Part shown: positions 47,495 through 55,938 of the stretch, piece by piece | Layout: the number at the start of each line of letters is the position of its first letter | How positions within the stretch are numbered: position 1 is the first letter of the stretch | DNA from: JALYNX01 sp963749415 | GTDB lineage: Bacteria; Actinomycetota; Acidimicrobiia; Spongiisociales; ZC4RG35 | Length of the DNA stretch: 64,000 nt | NCBI GenBank assembly: GCA_963749415.1 | Contig: CAVVMG010000001.1 | Span: forward strand, 1,116,001 to 1,180,000 | Reading direction: 5' to 3' | The notes under the pieces: model-generated | The model's database searches: none | What the model saw: the letters and a program-made list of their open reading frames with translations, nothing else | What the model was told of the DNA's origin: nothing | Program-made: the position numbers and the translations under genes

Positions 47495-48466
47495 ATGACG
47501 TCGTTGCGCCCGCCGCCGAAAGCAGAGTCGCCCTCCCGTGTCGTTGGGCGTGTCATCGGCCTGATCCTGCTGGTGATCCTCGCCGGCTCCGCGATCTGGG
47601 CTGTAGTCACCAACCAACGCATCGATCTCACCGAAACAACCACCACAGACGAGTTGAACCGGACGGAGTTCATGACGTCAGCGGGCGTCGGCCTCAACGT
47701 CGAACGTGCCGGGAGCGGTGACATGGTCGTCGTTCTCCTCCACGACGTGGACGTCGCAGGCGGGGTGCTCTGGGACGGAGTGGCGTCCGCACTGGGCGCC
47801 GAGGCGACCACGGTGCGGGTCGATCTTCCCGGGTTCGGGCTGAGCGATCGGGTCCCCTCCGAGGGCAGCAGCCACACGGTGGCGATGATGGCCGAGATGG
47901 TGGCGGAGATGGTCCAAGCCGACCTCGGCGGGCCGGTGGTTTTCGCAGGCGTCGGCCTCGGTGGCGAGGTGGCAGCCGAGATCGCCGTCTCCAACCCCAA
48001 CCTGGTGGCAGGCCTGGTGATGGTCGACGTCGACTACTGGCTGGAGAACGGATGGGTGGAGTTCATCGAGCGACTTCCCCTCTACGGGAGGCCCGCAGTT
48101 TTCGCATTCGAGACCGGGGGGCCGTTCGCCGCCCAGCGATGGGCACCCAACTGTGAGGGCGGCGGGTGGTGCCCGACTCTCTCCCAGGTCGAGGCGCGAG
48201 ATCTGGCCGAATCCATCGTCAACACCTCGGACTCGATCCGATCATTCCGCCGAACGCCTCCTGCCTCCCTCGTTCCTTCCAAGCTCGGGGACATCGTCGC
48301 CCCGACGCGTTACGTATGGAGTCAGGAGGGGAGTGTTCCCCGTGAGTCTGTGGACCGCGTGCTCGAGGCCCTCCCCGAGATGGAGGTGGAAAGCAGACCA
48401 GTGTGGAAGGCGCACCTCGAGGAGCCGGCGGTTGTGGCGGAGGCAATCCGCTCAGTCAGTTCCTGA
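47495..48466 (+). CDS. membrane-anchored alpha/beta hydrolase-like protein lacking the nucleophile
   Basis: A 323-residue protein with one N-terminal helix (about 17-38) and an extracytoplasmic alpha/beta-hydrolase-like domain. The order of strands is preserved (VVVLLHDVD, RVDLPGFGLSDRV, VVFAGVGLGGEVAAEIA). The nucleophile elbow reads GVGLGG (152-157) where GHSxGG is expected, so the Ser is Gly; the oxyanion HG reads HD. It therefore looks like a catalytically dead member. A C-terminal His (KAHLEEP) remains. Its stop overlaps the convergent quinone oxidoreductase gene by 15 nt. Confidence 0.8.
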   Translation: MTSLRPPPKAESPSRVVGRVIGLILLVILAGSAIWAVVTNQRIDLTETTTTDELNRTEFMTSAGVGLNVERAGSGDMVVVLLHDVDVAGGVLWDGVASALGAEATTVRVDLPGFGLSDRVPSEGSSHTVAMMAEMVAEMVQADLGGPVVFAGVGLGGEVAAEIAVSNPNLVAGLVMVDVDYWLENGWVEFIERLPLYGRPAVFAFETGGPFAAQRWAPNCEGGGWCPTLSQVEARDLAESIVNTSDSIRSFRRTPPASLVPSKLGDIVAPTRYVWSQEGSVPRESVDRVLEALPEMEVESRPVWKAHLEEPAVVAEAIRSVSS

Positions 48467-49441
48467 CAGAGACCCGGTCCTGAGGACCACCTTGCCGGTG
48501 GTGGATCGGCTTTCGAGGGCGCGTTGGGCCTCGGCTGCCTGACTCAGCTCGAACTCGGCCCCGATGTGGACGGTGAGCTGTCCGTGTTCGATCATCGAGA
48601 ACAGGTCGGCGGCCCGACCGAGCAGCTCGCCTCGCGTCGCCAGATAGTGGCGCATGGTTGGTCGGGTCAGATAGATGGAGCCCTTGGATGCCAGGATCAG
48701 CGGGGAGATCTCGCGAGGCGGGCCCGATGCGTTGCCGAAGCTGACCATCAGCCCCCGAGGGCGAATCACGTCCAGGCTCGAGTCGAAGGTGGCGGCGCCG
48801 ACACCGTCATAGACCACATCCATGGCATTGGGGCCGGCTATCTCCTCGACCGCTGCCTTGAAGTCGACCGTGTCATAGAGGATCACGTGGTCGGAGCCCG
48901 CCTCTCGACTGAGTTCCGCCTTCTGCTCGGTGCCCACGGTGGTGAACACCTCGGCGCCTTTGGACTTGGCGATCTGGGTCAGCAGGAGCCCGACTCCTCC
49001 CGCACCGGCGTGGATCAGGCAGCGGTCACCTGCGCTCAATTGGAAGGTGTCGTTGGCCAGGAAGTGTGCGGTCAGCCCCTGGAGGAGGACGGCAGCGGCG
49101 GTGGGGGCATCGATACCTTTGGGAAGGGGCACTGCCCGGCTCGCCGGGACCACCACACGCTCGGAATAGGAGCCGAGGACATCCGTCCAGCCCACCCGGT
49201 CGCCGGGGAGGAACTCGTCGACTTCCTCACCAACAGCAAGAACCGAGCCGGCGCCTTCCTGGCCCGGTATCAGGGGGAGCTCCAGGTGGTACAGACCCCG
49301 ACGGTGGTAGATGTCGATGAAGTTGACCCCGGCCGCCTCGACCGAGACCAGGAGGTCGCCGGGGCCTGGCTCCGGCTCCGGTACCTCCTCCCACCGCAGG
49401 ACCTCGGGCCCCCCGTTCTCCGGGACGACGATGGCCCTCAC
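48452..49441 (-). CDS. NADPH:quinone oxidoreductase (zeta-crystallin family)
   Basis: A 329-residue medium-chain reductase. VEAAGVNFIDIYHRRGLY and LPLIPGQEGAGSVLAVG at the N-terminal domain, and the cofactor motif HAGAGGVGLLLTQIAKSKGAEVFTTV (AxxGGVG) are typical of zinc-free quinone oxidoreductases. It would reduce quinones with NADPH by one or two electrons. The GTG start overlaps the stop of the upstream small gene (GTGA). Convergent with the hydrolase-like gene. Confidence 0.92.
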   Translation of the reverse strand: MRAIVVPENGGPEVLRWEEVPEPEPGPGDLLVSVEAAGVNFIDIYHRRGLYHLELPLIPGQEGAGSVLAVGEEVDEFLPGDRVGWTDVLGSYSERVVVPASRAVPLPKGIDAPTAAAVLLQGLTAHFLANDTFQLSAGDRCLIHAGAGGVGLLLTQIAKSKGAEVFTTVGTEQKAELSREAGSDHVILYDTVDFKAAVEEIAGPNAMDVVYDGVGAATFDSSLDVIRPRGLMVSFGNASGPPREISPLILASKGSIYLTRPTMRHYLATRGELLGRAADLFSMIEHGQLTVHIGAEFELSQAAEAQRALESRSTTGKVVLRTGSLSGTD

Positions 49442-49857
49442 TCTCGCTCCACCTTCCAGCCGCGGGCCTGCAACTCTCCGGCGAGGATCTCGTCGCTCAG
49501 ATAGGAGAGGTCGATCGGCTCCGGCTCCCTGCCCAGCACCCGCTCGACATGGTCGCGAATCGTGCGTGCCCAGGCCTTGCCTTTCACCTCTGCTTCGAGG
49601 CTGATCGTGGCATCGGGGTTGACCGTGAAAAGGCGGGCCAGGATCTGGGGATTGGCACGGGAGCCGCGCTCGCCGTAGACAAGCAACGCCGATCCAGAGG
49701 GAAGGTCCTGGACCCCACCGGTGGCGACGAAGGGGCCATCGAAAGCCCATCCCGATGTCTTGCTGGTGTCGACCGACTCCACGATCTTCGCCCAGTTCTT
49801 CTGGCGCTCGTCGCCGAGAAGCGGGACGTCGACCGCCACCAGCACCTTTTCCGCCAT
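49438..49857 (-). CDS. hypothetical protein
   Basis: A 139-residue soluble protein that I do not recognise. It alternates strands and helices (KVLVAVDVPLL, GSALLVYGER, ARLFTVNPDATISLEAEV) and is followed by an acidic helical tail. It is coupled to the quinone oxidoreductase by a GTGA overlap and is divergent from the MoaD fusion gene. Confidence 0.6.
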   Translation of the reverse strand: MAEKVLVAVDVPLLGDERQKNWAKIVESVDTSKTSGWAFDGPFVATGGVQDLPSGSALLVYGERGSRANPQILARLFTVNPDATISLEAEVKGKAWARTIRDHVERVLGREPEPIDLSYLSDEILAGELQARGWKVERE

Positions 49858-49922
49858 GGAGCGAGAGTACGCGGGACTCGCCTTGCCCGCCTACCCCGCT
49901 CACAACCCTTTACCCTTGTGGC

Positions 49923-50921
49923 ATGGCCCGGCTTCGCCTCTTCGCCAACCTGAGGGAGATCGCCGGCGCATCCCGCGTCGAGGTGGGGTCCAACACGGTT
50001 GGTGCCGTGATCGAGGAGGCTTCGCAGCGATACGGGCCCGACTTCCGCCGCACTGTCGAGACCTCCCGGGTCTGGGTGAACGGGGAGAGTGCTTCGTTGG
50101 AAGACCCGGTCGGTGAGGCCGACGAAGTTGTCATCCTGCCCCCGGTCTCCGGCGGTGGGCGCTCGATGACTGCTCCGGCGACCCTCGACCTGCAGGCCCT
50201 GCTCCCAATCGGCGTGCTGGTGCTGGCGGTGGCGGCCAACACCCAGGACCAGGCGATTTGGGCCAGCGCCCTGGTCGCCATCGTCGCGGTATGGGCCATG
50301 GACCTCGGTTCGGTCTTCGAATCCCGGAGTAGGTCCTTCGCCCCGTTGGCGGTGACCGTGACTGCCGCGCTGGCTGCGATGGCCTCCCACGTGCTTGGAG
50401 GCGCCGGGTACGCGTTGTCCTTGGTCGCGGCGGTGGTGGTCGCCCTGGGTTGGGCGGCCGCATTTCCCACCTACCGTCGGGTGGAGGCCTTCAGCCCGAT
50501 GGTCCTCGTCTCGCTGTTCGCCGGAATGGGCACCGCATCGTTGATCCTCGCCCGTTCGGCATACAGTCCCGACCCGCGGGGAGTCGACGTCTTCCTCGTC
50601 TCGGTCATTGCCGGTTTGCTGCTGGGAGCGGTGGCGACCCGTGTCCCCACGCTCCCGTTGGTCGACCCGTTCTCCATGACCGCCCTGGGCGCGATCCTCG
50701 GCGCGGTCGGCGCCGCATGGCTTTGGGACCTCGACATCGTCGGCTATCTCCTGGTTGGGCTCGGGATCGCCGTTGCCCTGGTGGCAGGACGCGGGTTCTC
50801 CTCGATGTTGCGCACCGGCAGGGTGGCACTGACCGAGCACCCCCCCGGAGCGCTGCCCTCGCTCGATGGTGTCGCCCTGGCGGCCACCATCTATTTCCCA
50901 TTGCTTTCCATCATTCTCTGA
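49923..50921 (+). CDS. MoaD/ThiS-like domain joined in frame to a CdsA-like membrane protein
   Basis: A 332-residue reading frame. Residues 1-78 are a MoaD-type ubiquitin-like sulfur carrier (MARLRLFANLREIAG, DEVVILPPVSGG), whose activity needs a free C-terminal Gly-Gly. Here the frame continues without a stop through GRSM into a hydrophobic protein of about eight helices whose end (PPGALPSLDGVALAATIYFP) resembles the CdsA phosphatidate cytidylyltransferase signature. With one base fewer at the GGG near 50154-50159, the frame would end in TGA overlapping ATGA at 50166, giving two coupled genes. So it is a true fusion, or one-base error. TACCCT lies six bases before the ATG. Confidence 0.75.
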   Translation: MARLRLFANLREIAGASRVEVGSNTVGAVIEEASQRYGPDFRRTVETSRVWVNGESASLEDPVGEADEVVILPPVSGGGRSMTAPATLDLQALLPIGVLVLAVAANTQDQAIWASALVAIVAVWAMDLGSVFESRSRSFAPLAVTVTAALAAMASHVLGGAGYALSLVAAVVVALGWAAAFPTYRRVEAFSPMVLVSLFAGMGTASLILARSAYSPDPRGVDVFLVSVIAGLLLGAVATRVPTLPLVDPFSMTALGAILGAVGAAWLWDLDIVGYLLVGLGIAVALVAGRGFSSMLRTGRVALTEHPPGALPSLDGVALAATIYFPLLSIIL

Positions 50922-50972
50922 CCCTTCAGATGAACTAGAGCAAGCGCCGGAGTGTGGTTAGCCTTGCGCCAC

Positions 50973-52058
50973 ATGGCTGCCGCGAGGACGCCGGGCCGCG
51001 TCATCCTTCTCGTCACAGTGATCGCCCTGGTGGCCTCGACTCTCCCTCTCACCACACTGGCGGTCACCCAATCACAGGTCGATGCGGCCTGTAGAGACTC
51101 GCGCCAGCAGCTCGAGGAGTACCGCGAGGCCCAGGGCGAATTCGAGGAAGCGGCGTTGGAATACGAGGGAATCCTCAATGAGGTGGAGAAGGTCGAGCGC
51201 AAGCAGGACAGCGTGGCGGGCTCGGTCGAGGTCCACACCGACGAACTGGCCGTCATCCAGGATCAGATCGAGCAGCAGGCTGTTGAGCTCTACATGCGTG
51301 GCGGCCTGGCCACCCCGGGGATCATCTTCTCTGCCTCCACCGTCGACCAGTTCATGACCACCTCCGAGTTCCTCACCGAGGCGGCGAGCGGCGGACAGGC
51401 CTCGATCGACGAGCTGATCGCGACCCGGAGCGAGCTCAATCGATTCCGGGACGACCTCACCGATACTCGGGGCGAGCTGAAGGTGGTCGAGTCGGACAAG
51501 CTCGATGCCATGGACCGCCAGGAAGAGGCAATGGAGGCCGAGCAGGCCGCCTACGCCAAGCTCACCGAGCGCTGCAAGACGCTGACCTCCAAGTACGACG
51601 CAGAGCGAAGGGCGGCCGCGGCCGCGGCCAAGGCCCGGGCGAGCGGCTCGGTCCAGGTCGGCTCGTTCATCTGCCCCTTCACCCCGGGACGCAGCTCCTT
51701 CATCGACTCCTGGGGGTTCCCGCGGTCGGGCGGACGCCGGCACAAGGGAACCGACATGATGGCGGCCTACGGCGAGCCGATGTATGCGGTGACCTCGGGC
51801 ACGGTCCGCGTCTCTCACAGCTCTTTGGGAGGGAACTCGATCTGGCTAAGAGGTAGCAACGGGCACACGTTCTATTACGCCCATCTCTCCGAGTTCAACG
51901 TTTCGTCGGGCCAGAGAGTGAGTCAGGGTCAGACCATCGGATTCAATGGTTCCAGCGGCAACGCCGCAGGAGGCGCCCCGCACCTCCACTTCGAGATCCA
52001 CCCCGGCGGAGGGGCCGCGGTCAATCCGTATCCAACCCTCGCCGCGGCCTGCAGGTAA
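50973..52058 (+). CDS. secreted M23 (LytM) peptidoglycan endopeptidase-like protein with coiled coil
   Basis: A 361-residue exported protein. After a signal/anchor helix, residues about 35-205 form a long coiled coil as in EnvC/RipA-type cell-separation factors. The C-terminal M23 domain has HKGTDMMAAYGEPMYAV (first His and Asp zinc ligands) and HLHFEIHPGG (HxH). It would cut or regulate cutting of peptidoglycan cross-bridges. TAGCCT eight bases before the ATG suggests a leaderless message. Confidence 0.9.
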   Translation: MAAARTPGRVILLVTVIALVASTLPLTTLAVTQSQVDAACRDSRQQLEEYREAQGEFEEAALEYEGILNEVEKVERKQDSVAGSVEVHTDELAVIQDQIEQQAVELYMRGGLATPGIIFSASTVDQFMTTSEFLTEAASGGQASIDELIATRSELNRFRDDLTDTRGELKVVESDKLDAMDRQEEAMEAEQAAYAKLTERCKTLTSKYDAERRAAAAAAKARASGSVQVGSFICPFTPGRSSFIDSWGFPRSGGRRHKGTDMMAAYGEPMYAVTSGTVRVSHSSLGGNSIWLRGSNGHTFYYAHLSEFNVSSGQRVSQGQTIGFNGSSGNAAGGAPHLHFEIHPGGGAAVNPYPTLAAACR

Positions 52059-52068
52059 TCTCTGTCCT

Positions 52069-52596
52069 GTGAGCGGAAAGCGCCGGATCGACACCGTCCT
52101 CGAGCCCGAATACCTCGCCGATCTGGGTGAGATCGAACTCGATGAGTTGAGGGCGCGGCGGGACACGGCCGAAGACGTCGAGAGCCAGATCTCGTACTAC
52201 CGGCGGCTGCTTCACGGCCGAATGGACCTGCTCAACTTCGAGTTGCGCCGCCGCTCGGGAGAAGAGGAGCGATCGTTGCTCGACGCCCTCCCCGAGATCC
52301 TCGCATCGGGAATGGTGCTCGGCGGTGAGCCCAACCTGCGCCATATCGAGACCATGCCCCCGCTTCCGACCACGACCGGGCGCCGGCTGATCGACCGAAT
52401 CATGGACGACGGGGTGCTCACCCAACTCCCCGAGCTCTCCGACGAAGAGGTCAACGAGGCTCTGGAGCGGCTCAGTGAAGTGGAAGGTGAGCTATCCGCG
52501 CAGCGGAAGCAACTGCACGGCGTGATCGACGCCCTGCAGAACGAGATCGTCGCTCGCTACCGGAGCCAGCAGGGCCAGGCACAGGTCTCTGGCTGA
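52069..52596 (+). CDS. rsiG: RsiG-like c-di-GMP-motif anti-sigma factor
   Basis: A 175-residue helical protein resembling RsiG, the anti-sigma factor of WhiG in Streptomyces. Two copies of the c-di-GMP-binding pattern E-x3-S-x2-R-x3-Q-x3-D are present, each with Gln changed to His: E38-S42-R45-H49-D53 and E139-S143-R146-H150-D154. The two helices would form the antiparallel coiled coil that traps c-di-GMP. No sigma gene lies beside it. The GTG start is seven bases after TAATCT, which overlaps the stop of the M23 gene. Confidence 0.8.
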   Translation: MSGKRRIDTVLEPEYLADLGEIELDELRARRDTAEDVESQISYYRRLLHGRMDLLNFELRRRSGEEERSLLDALPEILASGMVLGGEPNLRHIETMPPLPTTTGRRLIDRIMDDGVLTQLPELSDEEVNEALERLSEVEGELSAQRKQLHGVIDALQNEIVARYRSQQGQAQVSG

Positions 52597-52599
52597 CCA

Positions 52600-53547
52600 T
52601 TGCTCGCGGCAAGGACCCGTTCGGGTCTGGTCGAGACCACACATGAAGGCGCAGTGGCGGTGGCGTCCGCCTATGGTGAGCTCCTGGCGTGGTCCGGTGA
52701 CATCGACCGGCCGTTCTTCCTGAGGTCGGCGGCGAAGCCCTTCCAGTCGGCCGTGGCCCAGGAACACGGGGCGTTGCTCCGACCGATCGAACTGGCACTG
52801 GCCACGGCTTCCCACGACGGCCATCCGGTGCACGTCGCCGTCGTGGAGGCCATGCTCGAGACGATGGGACTGAACCCGGGGAGTCTGCAGTGCCCTCCGG
52901 CGTGGCCGATGGACGCCGCGGCGATGCGCCGTCTCGCCCGGGACGGGCATCACGAGCCGCGCCCGATCTGGAACAACTGCTCGGGGAAGCATGCCGCCTG
53001 GCTTCGAGCCTGCCAGACCAATGGGTGGTCGACTGATGACTACCTATCGCCCGCGCACCCTCTGCAGAAACAGATTGTCGAGCTCGTCTGCGATCTCGGA
53101 GGACTGGATGCCACCCCGGTAGGGGTCGACGGCTGTGGGGCACCGGTGCCCCGGACAACGACCCGGGCCATGGCGATGCTCTATGCGCGACTGTCCAACG
53201 TCGTGTCGCTCCGCCCGGTCTTCGTGGCAATGCATCGATATCCGGCCCTGGTCTCGGGCTCGAACAACGGTGACGCCGCGCTGGCCATCGCCACCAATTC
53301 GGCAGCGAAACGCGGCGCCGAAGGCTGTATCGGAGTCGCGGTCGAGAGGCAGTTCGGGGTGGCCGTCAAGTCCTGGGATGGGCTGCAGCCCGTCGCCGAG
53401 GTGGCGATGGTGGCGACGCTGGACTCGGTCGGTCTCGTCTCCGGCCATATCGCCGAGCAACTCGCCGATGTCGGCCGCCCGGCAGTCCATGGCGGTGGGA
53501 GGCCGGTGGGGACGCTGGAACCGAGAGTCGACCTGCAATGGGCGTGA
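52600..53547 (+). CDS. L-asparaginase II family protein
   Basis: A 315-residue protein of the asparaginase II (PF06089-type) family, distinct from bacterial type I/II amidohydrolases of the AnsA fold. FFLRSAAKPFQ, IWNNCSGKHAAWL and GVDGCGAPV are the conserved blocks with the catalytic Ser/Lys candidates. It should hydrolyse asparagine to aspartate and ammonia. The TTG start lies 4 nt after the rsiG-like gene, so the two are probably co-transcribed. Confidence 0.87.
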   Translation: MLAARTRSGLVETTHEGAVAVASAYGELLAWSGDIDRPFFLRSAAKPFQSAVAQEHGALLRPIELALATASHDGHPVHVAVVEAMLETMGLNPGSLQCPPAWPMDAAAMRRLARDGHHEPRPIWNNCSGKHAAWLRACQTNGWSTDDYLSPAHPLQKQIVELVCDLGGLDATPVGVDGCGAPVPRTTTRAMAMLYARLSNVVSLRPVFVAMHRYPALVSGSNNGDAALAIATNSAAKRGAEGCIGVAVERQFGVAVKSWDGLQPVAEVAMVATLDSVGLVSGHIAEQLADVGRPAVHGGGRPVGTLEPRVDLQWA

Positions 53548-53987
53548 GCTCCAGCGAAGCCGACTCGATGAGGGCCACCCTCCTGGGTCAGATCCAGGCA
53601 TGGCTCGACGATCCGGAATCGAGCGTCGAGTACAGCGAGGAGTTGGAAGGAAGATGGGCGGTGCGGATGCGTCAACAGATACGCGAGGCCACAACGGTCT
53701 GGTTCACGGTCGGGGAACGGAGCCTCGAGTACGAGGCCTTCGTGTTGCCGATACCACCCGAAGCTGGGTCGGCTTCGAACCAGGCTCTGATCCGCAACCA
53801 GCGGGCATGGCGGGCCTTCTTTGCCATCGACCGCGAGGGCGATCTGGTCTTGCGAGGCCGGCTCCCGGCGACCCAGGTGACCACCTCTGAGTTGGAGCTG
53901 GCCCTCGGCGAGATCTACGACACCATCGAGGTCTCGTTCCGGCCTCTGCTGGCGGCACTGAGCCAAGGGCGCGAAAAAACCGGTTAG
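53538..53987 (+). CDS. YbjN/T3S-chaperone-like domain protein
   Basis: A 149-residue protein whose FTVGERSLEYEAFVLPIP, RNQRAWRAFFAIDREGDLVLRGRLP and YDTIEVSFRPLLAAL segments fit the YbjN/secretion-chaperone-like fold seen in actinobacteria. Function unknown. It overlaps the asparaginase stop by 10 nt. Confidence 0.7.
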   Translation: MGVSSSEADSMRATLLGQIQAWLDDPESSVEYSEELEGRWAVRMRQQIREATTVWFTVGERSLEYEAFVLPIPPEAGSASNQALIRNQRAWRAFFAIDREGDLVLRGRLPATQVTTSELELALGEIYDTIEVSFRPLLAALSQGREKTG

Positions 53988-53992
53988 AAACT

Positions 53993-54047
53993 TGTGAACA
54001 CTCCCTTGTTGAGAAGCCCTGTGCAAATCCCCGAATCCTGTTGATAA
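53993..54047 (+). other. cluster of four degenerate DnaA-box-like sites
   Basis: TGTGAACAC (53993-54001), TGTTGAGAA (54007-54015), TGTGCAAAT (54020-54028) and TGTTGATAA (54039-54047) lie in one orientation, 13-19 nt apart. Against TGTGGATAA/TGTGGACAA they have two, two, three and one mismatches. The 267-nt gap they lie in is otherwise empty and less GC-rich than the flanks. The resemblance could be chance. No dnaA or dnaN is near. Confidence 0.3.
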
Positions 54048-54254
54048 CCACCCCGTCGCCTCGGATCTGCGATCGATGACGGGTGATGACGATGATTGGC
54101 GTTCAGTTCGGGGTAATTGATCGGGGCGCCGCGATTTCGTAGATTCGGCCTTGCGAACGCCCGAGAGGCAGTTCGGAGTAGCGTCCGTTCGGGGAAGTGC
54201 GGAGGAGGCTCCGAAAGGTCACTCGGGCGTTTCGCCGTTTCTCCCCCCAGGCCG

Positions 54255-54926
54255 TCACTCGTGGCAGAGATGCCCGAAGCGATCCGCGTCGAGACACGAC
54301 ATCCCGGGGGTCACCTCTTTGTCCGGCCCCACGATCAACGTGGTGGTGGTGGTCGGAGGCAAGGTGGTCGTTGTCGTCGATGTGGTGGTGGCGGGCTCGG
54401 CCGGATCCGGCTTGGGTGCCTTGGTATCCGGTGTCTCTTCGGAGGGCGCCGTGGTGGTGGTTGTCGTCGGAGCCGAGCCGCCTGTGTCGCCCTTCTTCAT
54501 GAAGACAACGGTCACGTAGAGAAAGCCGTCTTGGCTGCCGGTCCCGATCCCCACGTAGTTGTAATCACCGAGGATGTTCTTCTTGTGGCCCGAGGAGGCC
54601 ATGAACGCATCGTGGAGGCTGCTCGGGGTCTGCCCTTTTCCAACGTTCTCTCCCATCTTGTCCCAACCGCTGCCGCCTGCCGCGGCCAGCTCGCCGCTGG
54701 AGGAGTGGAAGATCTCACCGGCGTCCATCATCTCTGCGGTGTGGGAGTCGGCGTAGGACGCGAGATTGCCCTTGGACGTGAGCGGTGCGAGGCCGGCGTC
54801 GGCCCGGGAAGCGTTGATCTTGGCCAGGAATTCGCCCTCAGTGGCGGAGTCGGCGCCCGCGGCGAGGCCGACCCCGATCGTGACCGAGACCACCAACAAG
54901 AGCTGGAGCCATCGCCGTTTCCCCAT
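54255..54926 (-). CDS. secreted CAP/SCP-domain protein with Thr-rich tail
   Basis: A 223-residue exported protein: signal peptide, then a CAP domain with KINASRADAGLAPLTS, MMDAGEIFHSSS, MGENVGKG and SSGHKKNILGDYNYVGIG. A Thr/Pro-rich linker follows, and a short C-terminal Cys pair (SCLDADRFGHLCHE). Unlike the CAP gene at 25.8 kb it lacks S-layer-like repeats. It lies 51 nt after the Clp1-like gene in the same direction. Confidence 0.85.
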   Translation of the reverse strand: MGKRRWLQLLLVVSVTIGVGLAAGADSATEGEFLAKINASRADAGLAPLTSKGNLASYADSHTAEMMDAGEIFHSSSGELAAAGGSGWDKMGENVGKGQTPSSLHDAFMASSGHKKNILGDYNYVGIGTGSQDGFLYVTVVFMKKGDTGGSAPTTTTTTAPSEETPDTKAPKPDPAEPATTTSTTTTTLPPTTTTTLIVGPDKEVTPGMSCLDADRFGHLCHE

Positions 54927-54977
54927 GGAGGGGCTTATCGGAGATTTCGCGGATTCCCTTGAGCGGGCACCCGCAGG

Positions 54978-55859
54978 TCAGATGCCGAACATCACCTCGC
55001 GGAGGCTGATGACATTCGAGGCCAGAGTTTCCGGATCGAGACGCATGGAGCCGAGCCGAAGCCCCTTCATGCCTTCCCCGACGTTGGTCATCACCCGCAG
55101 CGAATCGTCCTCGTGGATCAGGATCCCGAGACCGAGACAACCACCGCCTTCGTCCTGGACACCCACCAGCACATGGTGGAGGCGGCCCAGGTTGAGGCCC
55201 ACCGGAAGGGTTGGGGCGAACACGGTCGGTCTCACCTTCCACCGCTCGAGTGGTGGCGCCAGAGCGTCTGCGAAGAGCGCCGTGCGCCGCCGCGCCCGTT
55301 CGTCGGGGGAGACCGGGTTGAGGTTGGGGTCGCTGGGGGCCACGGTCACATCGAGACCCAGGAATCGGCGCAGCATCCCCACCACTGGCTCCATCTCGCC
55401 GCCCCTCTGCAAGGCCACCACCTTGTCCGGCCGGCACAACTCTGCCTTGTGGTATTTGAGCGTCTCCCCGGCGACACCCGAAACCACTGCCGTGGTATCG
55501 AGGATGACGAGGTCGGCGACTGCCCTCGCCTCATCGACCATCGCCGCCGTCGCTACCACCTGCTGCAGGACGAGGCGCGCCGGTGTGATGGTGCCCACGA
55601 AGTGGAGAGCATCGGGAGTGGCCACCATGTCGAAGTCCGCATTGCTGCGAAAGACCTTGAGCCCCACACACGCCGGAGGGCCAACTGTGGAGTTTCCGAC
55701 GTCGGCATCGACAAGGGCCACCGACCTTCCTGCGGCGAGCGCGAGGCGGGCGGCCTGGAGGGCGAGCGTGGTCTTGCCGGTGTCCACCCCACCCATCAGC
55801 ATCGCGACCTTTGCCCTGGAGACCTCGCGGGCGAGTGCCTCGATGCTCGGCTCAGCCAT
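54978..55859 (-). CDS. Clp1/GRC3-like P-loop polynucleotide kinase
   Basis: A 293-residue P-loop protein. GGVDTGKTTLALQ (about residues 23-35) is a Walker A of the Clp1 type (GGxDxGKTTL), and DADVGNSTVGPPACVGL is the Clp1/GRC3 signature around Walker B. These enzymes phosphorylate 5'-hydroxyl RNA ends in eukaryotes and archaea. The C-terminal third is a separate beta-rich domain. TATATT lies five bases before the ATG (leaderless). A role in RNA repair is inferred; polynucleotide specificity is not shown. Confidence 0.82.
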   Translation of the reverse strand: MAEPSIEALAREVSRAKVAMLMGGVDTGKTTLALQAARLALAAGRSVALVDADVGNSTVGPPACVGLKVFRSNADFDMVATPDALHFVGTITPARLVLQQVVATAAMVDEARAVADLVILDTTAVVSGVAGETLKYHKAELCRPDKVVALQRGGEMEPVVGMLRRFLGLDVTVAPSDPNLNPVSPDERARRRTALFADALAPPLERWKVRPTVFAPTLPVGLNLGRLHHVLVGVQDEGGGCLGLGILIHEDDSLRVMTNVGEGMKGLRLGSMRLDPETLASNVISLREVMFGI

Positions 55860-55938
55860 GCCGCAATATACGCACGTCCCGCCTCCAGCCTCCGGTCACC
55901 GCGGCGTGGGAATGTCGGTCTAGCGTCCGCATTCACCG

